From Desertimonas sp963732335 (GTDB lineage: Bacteria; Actinomycetota; Acidimicrobiia; Acidimicrobiales; Ilumatobacteraceae), in contig CAVSZO010000063.1 of the NCBI GenBank assembly GCA_963732335.1, positions 310,001 to 374,000 of the forward strand: DNA of 64,000 bases. Reading direction: 5' to 3'. Within the stretch, counting starts at the first letter, position 1, and each line of letters opens with the position of its first letter. The notes under the pieces are model-generated. The model was not told where the DNA came from. It worked only from the letters and a program-made list of their open reading frames with translations, and did not search any database. The position numbers and the translations under genes are program-made. This document shows, one piece after another, positions 8,155 to 17,736 of this stretch.

Positions 8155-9477
8155 GTGGCTGCGGAACGGCTTGACCTCGGCGACGGCTTGACGCTGCGGG
8201 GAGCATGCCTCGACGACAGTGCCGAGCTTGTCGAGTTCAACGCCACGATGCACGCCGATACCAACGTGCGGGGTTCGGCGCTGGCGGATTGGACACGTGA
8301 TCTATTCGACCTGCCCCACCCGACGTTCCGGGCCGAACGCGACGTGACCGTGGTCGAAGACACCGTCTCGGGAAGGATCGTGTCGGCACTGTTCGTGATC
8401 CCCCAGATGTGGTCGTACGCTGGAGTGCCGATCCGCATCGGCCAGCCGGAGCTGATCGCCACCCACCCCGAGTACCGCCGTCGCGGGCTGGTCCGCGCCC
8501 AGTTCGACGTGATCCACCAGCGGAGCCGAGCGGATGGCCAGCTCTGGCAATTCATCAGCGGAATTCCCTGGTACTACCGGCAGTTCGGCTACACCTACGC
8601 GCTCGATCTACCACCTCGACCCATCGTGTGGATGGGTGACACCGCACCACCGGCGTCGCCGGGTTTCTCGCTGCGGGCGGCGACCACTAGCGATGTCAGT
8701 GACCTCGCCGAGATCGAGCTGGACAACGCGCGCGGCACGTCGCTCGGCCCGATACGCGGGACCGAAGGGTTCGCGTTGGAGCTCGCTCGCCGACCCGATG
8801 GGCTCGTCGCCTCAGACGTCCTCGTCGTCGAGTCGTCCACGCCAAATTCTGCGCCCGTTGGTTACGTCGCCCACCCACGCCAACTCGTCAACGGCCTCCT
8901 GTCGATCCACGCCTTCGAGCTGCGCCGCGACACGAGCTGGCTCGGTCCGACGGCAGCAGTGCTGTCCCACCTGCACCACCGGGTCCGGGCCCATCCTGAT
9001 GGGCCCGGACGCGGCATCCGCCTCGCCCTGCCCGACGGGCACCCGATGATGCGCTGCGCGACCACCAGGCTGGGGAGCGGACCTGCCGGCACCTACGGGC
9101 TGTACGTCCGCGTCCCGGACATCGTCGACGTGTTGCGCGCGATCGTCGCGGTGCTCGAAGCTCGCCTCGCCGCGTCCCCCGCGGTGGGCTGGACCGGTGA
9201 ACTCCGCATCGACCTCTTCGACGGTGTGCTCCAACTGCGCTTCGAGCGTGGACGGCTGATCGCGGTGGATCGAGCGGCTCCGCTCACCGACCGCAGCGAA
9301 GCCCACGTCGACGTGAGCATCCCGCGCGACACGTTCCTTCACCTGTTGCTCGGCAATCGCACCATCGTGGAGCTCGAGCGCACGGTCCCGGACTGCTTGC
9401 TGAACACAGACATCGGTGCCTTGCTGCTCGAGGTTCTGTTCCCAGCACTATCACTGTCCCGGTGGGAGTTCTGCTGA
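8155..9477 (+). CDS. Eis-like GNAT acetyltransferase with SCP2-type C-terminus
   Basis: 440 residues, starting at GTG 8155. It has the three-part plan of Eis/enhanced intracellular survival proteins: an N-terminal GNAT domain with the acetyl-CoA loop ATHPEYRRRGLVRAQF, a second degenerate GNAT-like domain, and a C-terminal sterol-carrier-like domain (WTGELRIDLFDGVLQLRFER). The carboxylate end FPALSLSRWEFC is close to the wall-to-wall C-terminal placement used in Eis catalysis. Eis enzymes acetylate amines, including aminoglycosides and peptides, with broad specificity, so the substrate here cannot be named. The ribosome site is weak and another start is possible. Confidence 0.85.
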   Translation: MAAERLDLGDGLTLRGACLDDSAELVEFNATMHADTNVRGSALADWTRDLFDLPHPTFRAERDVTVVEDTVSGRIVSALFVIPQMWSYAGVPIRIGQPELIATHPEYRRRGLVRAQFDVIHQRSRADGQLWQFISGIPWYYRQFGYTYALDLPPRPIVWMGDTAPPASPGFSLRAATTSDVSDLAEIELDNARGTSLGPIRGTEGFALELARRPDGLVASDVLVVESSTPNSAPVGYVAHPRQLVNGLLSIHAFELRRDTSWLGPTAAVLSHLHHRVRAHPDGPGRGIRLALPDGHPMMRCATTRLGSGPAGTYGLYVRVPDIVDVLRAIVAVLEARLAASPAVGWTGELRIDLFDGVLQLRFERGRLIAVDRAAPLTDRSEAHVDVSIPRDTFLHLLLGNRTIVELERTVPDCLLNTDIGALLLEVLFPALSLSRWEFC

Positions 9478-9612
9478 GCGCCATCGTCCCGCATAGTGGG
9501 ACGGGACGTCACGAGCGCCAGGCGGACACGTCGGTGGGCGCGTCGCGTGCGGTTCATCGGGCCGAGGTGCGACTCAAGACCACCGGGCGCCGATAATGCG
9601 TACGATCCAGGC

Positions 9613-9870
9613 GTGGCCCACGCTTTACCGTCGCCGACACCGAACCCGGACGCGATGAAGTTCACGTTGGACACCACGCTCCCAGTCATGCTCAACGTGA
9701 CCAGCGCGGAGGCGGCCGCCGGTCACCGGTTCGCCGAGTCAGTATTCGCTACTGGAGGTGTCGCCGCGATCTTCGGAGTGGACGACTTCATCACCGTCAC
9801 ACGCCAACCCGGTTTCAAGTGGGATCCGATCATCGCGGCCGTGATCACCGCAGCCGCGAGAGACCTGTAG
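9613..9870 (+). CDS. Nfu/NifU N-terminal-domain protein
   Basis: 85-residue protein starting at GTG 9613. The signature PTPNPDAMKFTLD near the N-terminus, followed by AEAAAGHRFAESVFATGGVAAIF and DDFITVTRQPGFKWDPI, is the stand-alone Nfu_N domain (PF08712). In eukaryotic and bacterial Nfu proteins this domain precedes an Fe-S scaffold domain with CxxC. Here that scaffold half is absent, as in many actinobacterial homologues. It may help Fe-S cluster assembly, but the role of the lone domain is not established. Confidence 0.85.
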   Translation: MAHALPSPTPNPDAMKFTLDTTLPVMLNVTSAEAAAGHRFAESVFATGGVAAIFGVDDFITVTRQPGFKWDPIIAAVITAAARDL

Positions 9871-10226
9871 CGACCGATCCAAACGGATCGAACGAAACAC
9901 GACGGCTCGGGCGTGACCCACGCGCCCTAGCGCTCCGCCCGAACGACGCCGTTCACGGCGACGGGTCCGCGCCAGCAGGCATTGCCGTGCGGGGTCGACG
10001 TCCGAGCGTGTCAGTGATCATCGGGTGACGGTCAACCTGGCCGCCGTCTGCCGGCGAGGCAACCGCCGCGCCACGAACGAATCGTCCTCGTCGGGGCTCC
10101 GCCAACGCGGCAATCCGTCCGATGGCTGGCAACGAACCACCCACGGAGCCGATCCCCGGCTCCCATGCCGCTGACAGCGGCGAGCGGCACGACATCCGCC
10201 GCAGACACCTTGGAGGAGATCCTGTG

Positions 10227-10367
10227 ATGAGAAACCGAATCTTCGCGGCCTTAGCGCTCGCCATCGCGGTGCTCGGACTCGCCTCGCCTGCCTCGGCCGA
10301 CGACCCCAATTGCGACCATGACAGGCACTACCACGGCGAAACGAACGCGCCGATGTGTCACATCTGA
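10227..10367 (+). CDS. Small secreted Cys/His-rich peptide (46 aa)
   Basis: A strong ribosome site (TTGGAGGAGATCCT) precedes GTG-ATG at 10224/10227. The product has a clear Sec signal peptide (MRNRIFAALALAIAVLGLAS, cleavage after ASA). It leaves a 22-residue mature peptide containing two cysteines and four histidines in NCDHDRHYHGE and PMCHI. This composition suggests a metal-binding or disulfide-bonded exported peptide. No family recognised. It stands alone between convergent noncoding flanks. Confidence 0.6.
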   Translation: MRNRIFAALALAIAVLGLASPASADDPNCDHDRHYHGETNAPMCHI

Positions 10368-10627
10368 CCGTTTGCACTTCAAGCAGGCTGATGACCCGTC
10401 TTATTGTCGAAGCCGGCTGAGGAGCGTGAGGGGTCGATGTCGATGGGAGGCGCCGCAACGGCATTAGGTCCATCGAGCGAAGGTGAGGAACGCTGGATGA
10501 ACTGCGAGATGGGTGGGAATTGGTAGGCAATGAATCGCGCTCGCCTTCCAGTCGTCAGCCAGACCGAATGGGTCGCGGCCCTGGCGGCGTGCGCGCCGAG
10601 CGAGGCCGTGCTCAGCGCACGTCGTCC

Positions 10628-11053
10628 TTACGCGTGCAGCTTGATCGGCGTGATCACGACGGCTTCGGTGAACAGCTCGGCGAACCGCTCAGGAGTGCCG
10701 AATATGGCGGCGATTCGCTCGACATACTTCGCCACGTACTCGGGAACCTGATCAGCTCGCGGCGCGTCGAGCTGACGGGTCGCCGTGCCCTCGATGCGGA
10801 TGACGTCGCGACCGAGATCAGTGACATCGAGCCCCAACGCGACGTCCGCGTTGTGCTCGATGTTGCGCAGCTTGGGCTTGCCCGCCTCGCTATACATGAG
10901 GATCGTGTCGTCGTCCCGAACGAGAAACCACACCGGCACCGTGTCCGGCCGACCGGCCGGGCTCACAGTCGTCAGCCAGGACATGACGTTCGTGTACAGC
11001 CGACTCTCGACGCGTTGGCGTCGGTCGGCGGGGAGCGTGGCGGTGAACTGCAT
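10628..11053 (-). CDS. PPOX-class F420-dependent oxidoreductase, Rv3369 type
   Basis: 141 residues of the split-barrel flavin/F420-binding fold. Recognisable segments are the N-terminal helix and strand NVMSWLTTVSPAGRPDTVPV, WFLVRDDDTILMYSEAGKPK (phosphate-binding SxxxKxxN-like stretch with KLRNIEHN), and VALGLDVTDLGRDVIRIEGTA. This matches the Rv3369 subfamily, found in F420-producing actinobacteria. It probably reduces an unidentified substrate with F420H2. Monocistronic and on the opposite strand to the peptide gene upstream. Confidence 0.88.
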   Translation of the reverse strand: MQFTATLPADRRQRVESRLYTNVMSWLTTVSPAGRPDTVPVWFLVRDDDTILMYSEAGKPKLRNIEHNADVALGLDVTDLGRDVIRIEGTATRQLDAPRADQVPEYVAKYVERIAAIFGTPERFAELFTEAVVITPIKLHA

Positions 11054-11315
11054 GGCCTCTGCCTTCGGGTCGCGAGGCAGCGAAGGGTAACGGACCGTCC
11101 TACACCGACGGCCGCTCGTCTACGCGACCTCGGTCACACGCGGCTGCGCAACTTGGACGCCGGCGCCTCGATACTGCTGCTGGCGTTGACGTTGGTTCGC
11201 ACGCGGTGCCTTTACGTCAGTCGCCAGGGCTTGTCCGAGGGCTGCCGATGAACACGACCTCAGCTGGCATCCGGCGAGTCTGCGAGCGACCGATGAGCGC
11301 GGCAAAGCTGCTCGG

Positions 11316-12155
11316 TCAGCGCCTGGTGCCGTCCTGCCAGCTGGTCTTGGTGAATTCGGTGGCCGGGCGATCCTCGCGGGCGCCGTCGATGACTATGTCG
11401 ACGCGCTCGTTGAAGTAGGCGAGGCGGTCGATCACGGCCCGGGCGTCGCTGAGCGGTGCCTCATAGGTCCACACGAGGTCCTCCAGTGTGCGGTTGCCGA
11501 GGTCGAGCGACCAGTAGGCCGCCTCGCCCTTGTAGGCGCAGTACGTGCGCGTCGACGTCGGCCGCAGCAGATCCATCCGGACGTCCTCGCGTGGCAGGTA
11601 ATACCGCGTCGGCAGCCCAGTCTCGAACAGCAGTATCGGGCGCGACGACTCGGCGAGCACGTGCCCGTCGAGCTCGACACGAACGTGGCGCGAGCTGCTA
11701 CGGACGTCGATCCGCTTGAACGGGTCTCGCGGGTGACCGACGATGCGCTCGTCCTCCTCGAACCACTCGTCGAAGGAGAAGAAGTCCAACACGACGTATG
11801 CATCGAAGTCCGGATCGGCGGGCCGGTACGCCGCAGCCGGACGATCTCCACCGCTCGTTCGGACGGTCAATGACTCGCCCGGCATGGTGTGCATGGCGAA
11901 TGGGGTGCCCGGTGAAAGCAACGGGCGGCCGTCGTCCTCCAGGGGCTCGACAGCATCCGGTACCACTAGCGCGCCTAGGTCATCGACCGGCACGGCGTAC
12001 GACGGAACGATCCGTCGTGGCTCCCACACCAACAGCGCCCGTTCGGTGTCAGCGATCAACTGCCCGCCGTGGACGACGCGCAACCGTTTTGCCGTCGGCT
12101 CGTGCAGCGCACCGGCAAGCGCCTGCATCCATACGTCCATAGCTCGCGTGCTCAT
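11316..12155 (-). CDS. DUF427 protein with two tandem domains
   Basis: 279 residues containing two DUF427 (nucleotidyltransferase-unrelated, beta-rich) domains. The first is around VRVVHGGQLIADTERALLVWE and RIVPSYAVPVDDL. The second is RHVRVELDGHVLAESSRPIL with TRYYLPREDVRM, TYCAYKGEAAYW and the typical WTYEAPLSDARAVIDRLAYFNERVDI. The double form is common in actinobacteria. Function is unknown. Confidence 0.88.
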   Translation of the reverse strand: MSTRAMDVWMQALAGALHEPTAKRLRVVHGGQLIADTERALLVWEPRRIVPSYAVPVDDLGALVVPDAVEPLEDDGRPLLSPGTPFAMHTMPGESLTVRTSGGDRPAAAYRPADPDFDAYVVLDFFSFDEWFEEDERIVGHPRDPFKRIDVRSSSRHVRVELDGHVLAESSRPILLFETGLPTRYYLPREDVRMDLLRPTSTRTYCAYKGEAAYWSLDLGNRTLEDLVWTYEAPLSDARAVIDRLAYFNERVDIVIDGAREDRPATEFTKTSWQDGTRR

Positions 12156-12400
12156 CGTCCCGATGTTGCCAGCACCGTGGCGAAAGGTCGGCGACGATTT
12201 CGGCTCAGCTGCATGTCACCGGACGTCGAGCGCGCCGACGGCCTGCGGGCCTGCGATCATCCAGCGCAACTGCGTTCGTGCAACTAGGCCCCGCGGAGCG
12301 TCTCCGTTCGCTCAGCTCTCCGTCGTTGTCTAGCGTTCCGTCGCCTATCGGCGGCTTGACGGGGGCATCTCACCGCGCGACCTTGCCCTACGGTTGATCT

Positions 12401-13957
12401 GTGGCGAAGCGCCTCCGGCTGGCTGATCTCCTCGGCGGTCTGTCGATGGTCGCTGACCTTGGTTTCGGGTTGCCGCCAGGCACGGCGGTGCGCACGGCTC
12501 TCGTCGCTTCCGCACTGGCCCGGCGCGCCGACCTTGGCGACGATGACGTCCGGGACGCCTTCTACACGGCGTTGCTCTTGCACATCGGATGTGTCGCTGT
12601 GGCCCACGAGTCGGCCGCCGCGTTCGGGGACGACATTGCCCTGAACCGTGCCGTTGCCCGCTCCAACCTGGCGGAGCCCGACGACATCGTGTCGACGTTC
12701 CTGCCCGAACTGACCCGGCAGCTGGCACCGAACATGGCGGCCCGGGCGCGGGCCTTCGCGCTGTCCCGGGAGGTGTACGACTGGGGGCGCCGCACCGATA
12801 CGGGAGTGTGCGAGGTGGCTCGTGACACGGCTCTCCGCTTGGGTCTCCCGCACTCGACCCAGAGAGCGCTGTATCACGTCTTCGAGTCGTGGGTCGGCGG
12901 TGCGGCGCCCAGCAAGCTGAAAGGTGACAGCATCCCGATCGCCTCACGGGTCGCCCGGATGGCGATGGATGCGACGTTCTTCGGTCAGCTCGGTGGAGTC
13001 GATGCCGCCGTCAGCGCTGTGCAGGCGCGAGCCGGCGTGATCCTCGACCCAGGCCTTGCGGCGACGTTTGTCGCTGACGCCAACCACTTGTTGGCCGAGG
13101 CTGATCGCGGCGATCCTCGCCACCGCTTGCTCGAGGTTGAACCGGCACCTGTGATCGAGCGCGACGTAAGTGAGCGGGTTTCGGTGGCGGCGGCCTTCGG
13201 CGACCTCGCCGACGTCAAGGTTCCATTCCTGCATGGGCACGCCAAGGAGGTCACCCGGCTGGCGGTGGGAGCCGCTCGCCGGCTACGTCTCGCCGACGTC
13301 GAGGTCGAGCATCTCGAGATCGCGGCCTTGCTCCACGACGTCGGGCGGGTCGGTGTGTCCAACGCGGTTTGGGAGAAGCCGGGTCCTCTCACCACGGTGG
13401 AGTGGGAGCAGGTGCGGATGCACGGCTACTACTCGGAGCGGATCCTCTCCTCGTCGCCGTCACTCGACCCGATCGCCACGACGGTCGGGATGCATCACGA
13501 ACATCTCGACGGGTCCGGGTACCACCGGGGCTCGGCAGCCTCCGCGATCCCAATGCCGGTGCGGATCCTGGCCGCGGCAGACGCCTTTGCCGCCATGGTT
13601 CGGTCCCGGCCGCATCGCGCCGCGCTCGATGCGGAAGCGGCGGCCGGCGCGCTCGCTGCCGACGCCGAGGGCGGACGATTCGATCACGACGCCACCGCAG
13701 CGGTGCTGGCCGAGGCCGGCCAGCGCACCCCGGTCCGTCGCCCGCCCCGACCGGCGGGACTGTCCGAGCGCGAGGCCGAGGTCCTGATCCTCATCGCCGA
13801 GGGCTGCAGCAACGCCGAGGTGGCTCAGCGGCTGTTCATTTCGCGACGCACCGCCGAGCACCACGCCCAACACATCTACACCAAAATTGGCGTGTCGACG
13901 CGGGCGGCGGCTGCCCTTTTCGCCGTGCAGCACGGCGTCGCACGTCTCAATGGGTAG
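12401..13957 (+). CDS. HD-GYP-like phosphohydrolase fused to a LuxR helix-turn-helix
   Basis: 518 residues from GTG 12401. Residues 1-230 resemble a degenerate HD half (YTALLLHIGCVAVAHE, lacking the Asp). Residues 280-440 hold an active-looking HD domain: AALLHDVGRVGVSN gives the HD pair, and MHHEHLDGSGYHRG matches HHExxDGxGYPxG except that proline is His. The C-terminal 65 residues are a LuxR/GerE DNA-binding domain (LSEREAEVLILIAEGCSNAE, TAEHHAQHIYTKIGVSTRA). The layout suggests a transcription factor whose activity is set by hydrolysis or binding of a nucleotide such as a cyclic dinucleotide. The ligand is inferred, not shown. It leads a possible unit with the GNAT gene 72 bp downstream. 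Confidence 0.88.
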   Translation: MAKRLRLADLLGGLSMVADLGFGLPPGTAVRTALVASALARRADLGDDDVRDAFYTALLLHIGCVAVAHESAAAFGDDIALNRAVARSNLAEPDDIVSTFLPELTRQLAPNMAARARAFALSREVYDWGRRTDTGVCEVARDTALRLGLPHSTQRALYHVFESWVGGAAPSKLKGDSIPIASRVARMAMDATFFGQLGGVDAAVSAVQARAGVILDPGLAATFVADANHLLAEADRGDPRHRLLEVEPAPVIERDVSERVSVAAAFGDLADVKVPFLHGHAKEVTRLAVGAARRLRLADVEVEHLEIAALLHDVGRVGVSNAVWEKPGPLTTVEWEQVRMHGYYSERILSSSPSLDPIATTVGMHHEHLDGSGYHRGSAASAIPMPVRILAAADAFAAMVRSRPHRAALDAEAAAGALAADAEGGRFDHDATAAVLAEAGQRTPVRRPPRPAGLSEREAEVLILIAEGCSNAEVAQRLFISRRTAEHHAQHIYTKIGVSTRAAAALFAVQHGVARLNG

Positions 13958-14029
13958 ATCTGCCGATGTGCCGGTGGCGCCCGGTTCGTCATCGTGCTCC
14001 CGGACATCTCAAGCCCAGGAGCACACCCC

Positions 14030-14641
14030 ATGACCCTCACTCGCACAACCACCGACCTCGGCAGCCGTCGCGCTCACACCGACGACACAGTGACCGTGGC
14101 CGCCACAGTCGCCGCCGCATTCTTCAACGACCCCGTCACCGAATGGCTGCTGCCCGACGAGCAGCGTCGCCAGCAGCTCGTCCAGCCTCTGTTCGAGCTG
14201 TACGTCACACCGTACGTTCGACAGGGAGAGACGTACCTCACCGCCGACGGCAACGGCGCCGTGGTGTGGCTGCCACCGGGCGCCCAACTTCTCACCGCCG
14301 AAGAGGAGGAGACGTTCGGAGCCGCGCTCGAGGCGCTCGTCGGGCCTGACGTCGAGCGCTTCGCCCAACTGGCGGAGACGTTCGAGCGGTACCACCCAGC
14401 GCAGCCGCTGTACTACTGCCAGTTCCTGGCCACCGTCCCCGCCTGGCAAGGCCGCGGCATCGGCTCAGCATTCCTGCACGACATGCTCGAGCGCGCCGAC
14501 CGCGAGCACATCCCCGCCTACCACGAGGCGACCAGCCCGAGGAACCGGGCGCTCTACGAGCGGCACGGCTACGTGACCCAAGGCGAGTTCACCCTGCCCG
14601 ACGGCCCGCCACTGTGGCGGATGTGGCGCGACCCGCGCTGA
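14030..14641 (+). CDS. GNAT-family N-acetyltransferase
   Basis: ATG 14030 has AGGAGC eight bases upstream and gives 203 residues. The acetyl-CoA loop is FLATVPAWQGRGIGSAFLHDML, followed by YHEATSPRNRALYERHGYVTQGEF, the conserved C-terminal strand of GNATs. The N-terminal part (VAAAFFNDPVTEWLLPDEQRR) matches the subgroup often found beside regulators in actinobacteria. Substrate unknown. It follows the HD/LuxR gene in the same direction and precedes the SnoaL gene by 20 bp. Confidence 0.9.
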   Translation: MTLTRTTTDLGSRRAHTDDTVTVAATVAAAFFNDPVTEWLLPDEQRRQQLVQPLFELYVTPYVRQGETYLTADGNGAVVWLPPGAQLLTAEEEETFGAALEALVGPDVERFAQLAETFERYHPAQPLYYCQFLATVPAWQGRGIGSAFLHDMLERADREHIPAYHEATSPRNRALYERHGYVTQGEFTLPDGPPLWRMWRDPR

Positions 14642-14661
14642 CACGCAAGGAAATCAAGAGC

Positions 14662-15099
14662 ATGTCAGTCACAGTCTTCCGCCAGTCGATCGAACAGATC
14701 TGGAACAGCCACGACATCAGCGCCATCGCACGCTTTATCGCACCCAACTACATCGGCGTCGACCCCGCCGAACCAGAGATCATCTCCGGTGTCGAGGGCT
14801 ACAAGCAACACTTCCTCAGGCTCACGACCGCCTTCCCCGACGCGCACATCACCATCGACCACATCTTCGGCGTCAACGACCAGGTCGCCGCGCGCTACAC
14901 CGTGGTCGCGACCCACACCGGCGACTTCGGCGGAATCCCGCCCACCGGGCTCCGGGTGCGCGTCACCGGAATCGCGATTGCAAAGGTCGTCCGGGGCCAG
15001 CTCGTCGTCGAACACGCCCACACCGACGCCCTCGGGCTTCTCACGCAGATCGGTGTGATCCCCCGGTCCACCACCAGCCCGGCGCATCTGCTGTTCTGA
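14662..15099 (+). CDS. SnoaL-like ester cyclase family protein
   Basis: ATG 14662 follows CAAGGAAATCAAGAGC, 20 bp behind the GNAT stop, so the two are likely co-transcribed. 145 residues with the SnoaL/NTF2-like pattern: IEQIWNSHDISAIARFIAPN, then GVEGYKQHFLRLTTAFPDAH and GIPPTGLRVRVTGIAIAKV. This is the hallmark order of the ester-cyclase (SnoaL) branch. Catalytic role uncertain because many members are non-enzymatic binding folds. Confidence 0.88.
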   Translation: MSVTVFRQSIEQIWNSHDISAIARFIAPNYIGVDPAEPEIISGVEGYKQHFLRLTTAFPDAHITIDHIFGVNDQVAARYTVVATHTGDFGGIPPTGLRVRVTGIAIAKVVRGQLVVEHAHTDALGLLTQIGVIPRSTTSPAHLLF

Positions 15100-15719
15100 C
15101 TCAGCCCTCGGGCGGATCTGTTCCGCTCCGAACTCTGGGCCTCTTCGACGGATGAGGACGTCGGGGAACGGGCTCCGCGGGTCAGCACGGGCCATTGACT
15201 CGGGTCAGCCATTGAAGCGTGGACCCTGACCTGCTGGGCTGGACGCCCAGATGACGCAGATCTGGTCAGCGCCGGACTGGGAAACCAGGTCGAGGCGCTC
15301 TCATCGGTCAAACCCGCGCCCCCAGCGCTCTGTCCAGAAAGGAAACATCGAACGACACATCGCCGGACGACACCCACGTCTTCGTCGACACGTCCCGGGG
15401 CGACGATCGTAGCGATTGGCGTGCGAACCGTTTCCTACAGCTCGCAACACTTGACACGTGGAGCAATCGACGTGTGGGTATCAGCGCCTCGCCGTTGAGG
15501 GGAATCGATGGACAGCGCCGACTCCCGCATCAAGGTAGGTCAACTCTGGCCGCGTCGACGCGACGGGAAGACCTTTATCCCGGCATTCCGGAGTGCCGAT
15601 CACGACCGACGAGGTAGCCCACCGGTGGAACATCGGCGGCCGTGACCGCGGGGTACCGTCGGGAGCGGGCTGCCGTTGCGTGCCGCGGCTGTCGGGCGCG
15701 TCCGTGGCACGATCAACTC
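15100..15719. other. Long gene-poor stretch
   Basis: 620 bp with no recognisable gene. One tiny frame starts at ATG 15508 (MDSADSRIKVGQLWPRRRDG, 45 codons) behind GAGGGGAATCG, with a TTGACA-like box near 15450. It has no known relative and is left uncalled. Confidence 0.4.
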
Positions 15720-16869
15720 ATGCGTATTGGTATCTGCACCGGCGGCGGCGACGTCCCCGGGCTCAACCCCTGCATCAAGGCGGTAGTCGGTCGCGTCGCC
15801 GACGGAGGACACGAGGTGGTCGGTATCCGCCGGGGGTGGGGCGGCCTGCTCGAGACGAATCCGGATGACGCCGACTCGATCGCGGCCAACGTTGTTTCTT
15901 TGAGTCCGGCCGCGGTGCGGACGATCGACCGGACCGGGGGCACGATTCTCCACACGTCGCGTACAAACCCGGCGCGGGTCACACTCGCTGACGTTCCGGG
16001 CTTCCTCTCCGACGGCGTGGTAGGTGATGGCCCGTTCGACTTCACCGCCCACACGATCAGGGTGATCGAGAAACTCGGCCTCGATGCGCTCATCCCGATC
16101 GGAGGCGACGACACCCTTTCCTACGGCCTCCGACTTCACGACGAGGGTGTCCCGGTCATCGCCATCCCAAAGACGATGGACAACGACGTTCACGGCACGG
16201 ATTACTGCATCGGGTTCTCGACTGCGGTCACCCGCGGTGTCGAGTTCGTGCATGCACTGCGCACCTCGACTGGTTCACACGAGCGCATCGCGGTGGTCGA
16301 GTTGTTCGGACGCTACAGCGGGGAGACCTCCCTCATCACGGCGTACCTGGCAGGGGCTGACCGGGCGGTCATCTCCGAGGTGCCCTTTGACGCAGAACGG
16401 TTAGCTGACTTCTTGATGGCCGACAAGAAGGCCAACCCATCCGAACTACGCGATGTTGACGATCTCGGAAGGGGCGACACTAGCGGGCGGTGACATGGTC
16501 GTCTCCGGGAAGGCCGATGCCTATGGGCACCGCAAACTTGGCGGCATCGGATCAGTGGTCGGCGATCTGATCAGCGAGCACACTGGCGAGGACATCGTCT
16601 TCCAGCACGTCGCCTACCTGATGCGCTCGGGAAGTCCGGACTCCCTCGACCTGATGGTGGCCACCAACTACGCGGTGATGGCCGCCGACCTCATCCTTGA
16701 AGGCGCTTCCGGCCGGATGGTCGCGCTGCGCAACGGCACCTACACCAACGTGCCGATCGACGTGACCCGCGAAGGAGTGAAGCGCGTCGATGTGGACGAG
16801 CTCTATGACGCCGCGCAGTACCGACCCAAGGTCCGCCACGTCGCCGGCAAGCCGATGTTCCTCTATTGA
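15720..16869 (+). CDS. Phosphofructokinase, PPi-type signature (one frameshift)
   Basis: The protein begins MRIGICTGGGDVPGLNPCIK (phosphate-binding loop) and holds IPIGGDDTLSYG and AIPKTMDNDVHGTDYCIGFS. In this family Asp after GGD and Lys in PKTxDND mark pyrophosphate-dependent enzymes, whereas ATP enzymes have Gly at both places. VELFGRYSGETS and the C-terminal GGIGSVVGDLI follow. The reading frame breaks near 16441: NPSELRDVDD should read NPS-NYAMLTISEGATLAGG in the next frame, and removing one base restores a full-length protein of about 382 residues. It converts fructose 6-phosphate to the 1,6-bisphosphate in glycolysis, reversibly if PPi is used. Monocistronic. Confidence 0.88.
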
Positions 16870-17238
16870 CGGCGTCGTCGAGCAGCGAAATCAAATCTGG
16901 TGCCATTCACACATCGCCCTGCGTGACAACTTCGGTGGCGCGCCGCGGCGGAACGCGAGGAGTTTCGCGGCCTCGCTGGGAACTTCGTCTGACGGTCGAC
17001 GAGCGAGTCCACCGGCCTCCCGACGCTAAGCGGCGCACCGGGAATGTCCGCTGCACCGTTGCGTCGAAAGCCGCGCAGCACGTACGCCGCCACGTGGTCC
17101 GACGGCCGAATCGCCAACCGACGCAGTCAGACACTCCCCCACGACAAAGGCGACTCCGCGCGATCTACTGGACTGCGACCGACCGTGCTGATGATTGACG
17201 CACACTCGATCCAACTCACCTCACAAGGAGCGCATGTC
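16870..17238. other. Gene-free stretch upstream of SRPBCC gene
   Basis: No convincing gene. The last 15 bases hold AAGGAGCGCATGTC, the ribosome site for the next gene. Confidence 0.45.
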
Positions 17239-17736
17239 ATGCCCAGTGAACGACTGGAGGTCGATCGGATCATTCCGGCTGACCCCGTAGCCATCTTCGA
17301 AATCCTGCGCAGCCCGCAGGGCCACGTCTCGATCGACAGCACCGGCATGCTCATGTGGGCCGAAGGTGAGCCCGCCACCCAGCCCGGCGACAGGTTTCTC
17401 GTTCACATGGATCGCGACGCCCTGCGCGACTACCCGCTCGAGCTCTACGAGGTCACGGTCTCCTTCACGCGGTTCGAGCAGGACCGGGCGATCGAATGGA
17501 CGATTCTCACAGACTTCCTCGATCCACCGCTCGGTCACATATATGGGTACCGCCTCGAACCCATCGACGGAGGAACGAAGGTCACCTCGTACTACGACTG
17601 GTCCGCGCTCGACGAGGCATATCGTGGACGAATCGGCTTTCCGATCATCTCGGAGACCGCGTTGCGGGCAACTCTCGGCATCCTCGCTCGGACTGTGGCT
17701 CCGGGGGTACCGCGGCCAGTTTCATCCATCCCTTGA
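17239..17736 (+). CDS. SRPBCC/START-like polyketide cyclase family protein
   Basis: ATG 17239 has AAGGAG eight bases ahead, and the longer upstream frame lacks coding character. 165 residues with the helix-grip fold: ERLEVDRIIPADPVAIFEIL at the start, the DPQGHVxID-like RSPQGHVSIDSTGMLMWAEGE, and a closing stretch GGTKVTSYYDWSALDE. Closely similar actinobacterial proteins are annotated as SRPBCC or polyketide cyclase. They bind hydrophobic ligands, and no specific reaction is known. Confidence 0.88.
   Translation: MPSERLEVDRIIPADPVAIFEILRSPQGHVSIDSTGMLMWAEGEPATQPGDRFLVHMDRDALRDYPLELYEVTVSFTRFEQDRAIEWTILTDFLDPPLGHIYGYRLEPIDGGTKVTSYYDWSALDEAYRGRIGFPIISETALRATLGILARTVAPGVPRPVSSIP

Noticed and set aside
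10530..10620. MNRARLPVVSQTEWVAAL as the start of a DUF899 thioredoxin-like protein
   Set aside because: Similarity covers about 18 residues only and the frame has no continuation; could be chance.
15508..15645. 45-codon ORF (MDSADSRIKVGQLWPRRR)
   Set aside because: A plausible ribosome site but no relatives, and it runs into noncoding-like sequence; left in the gap description.
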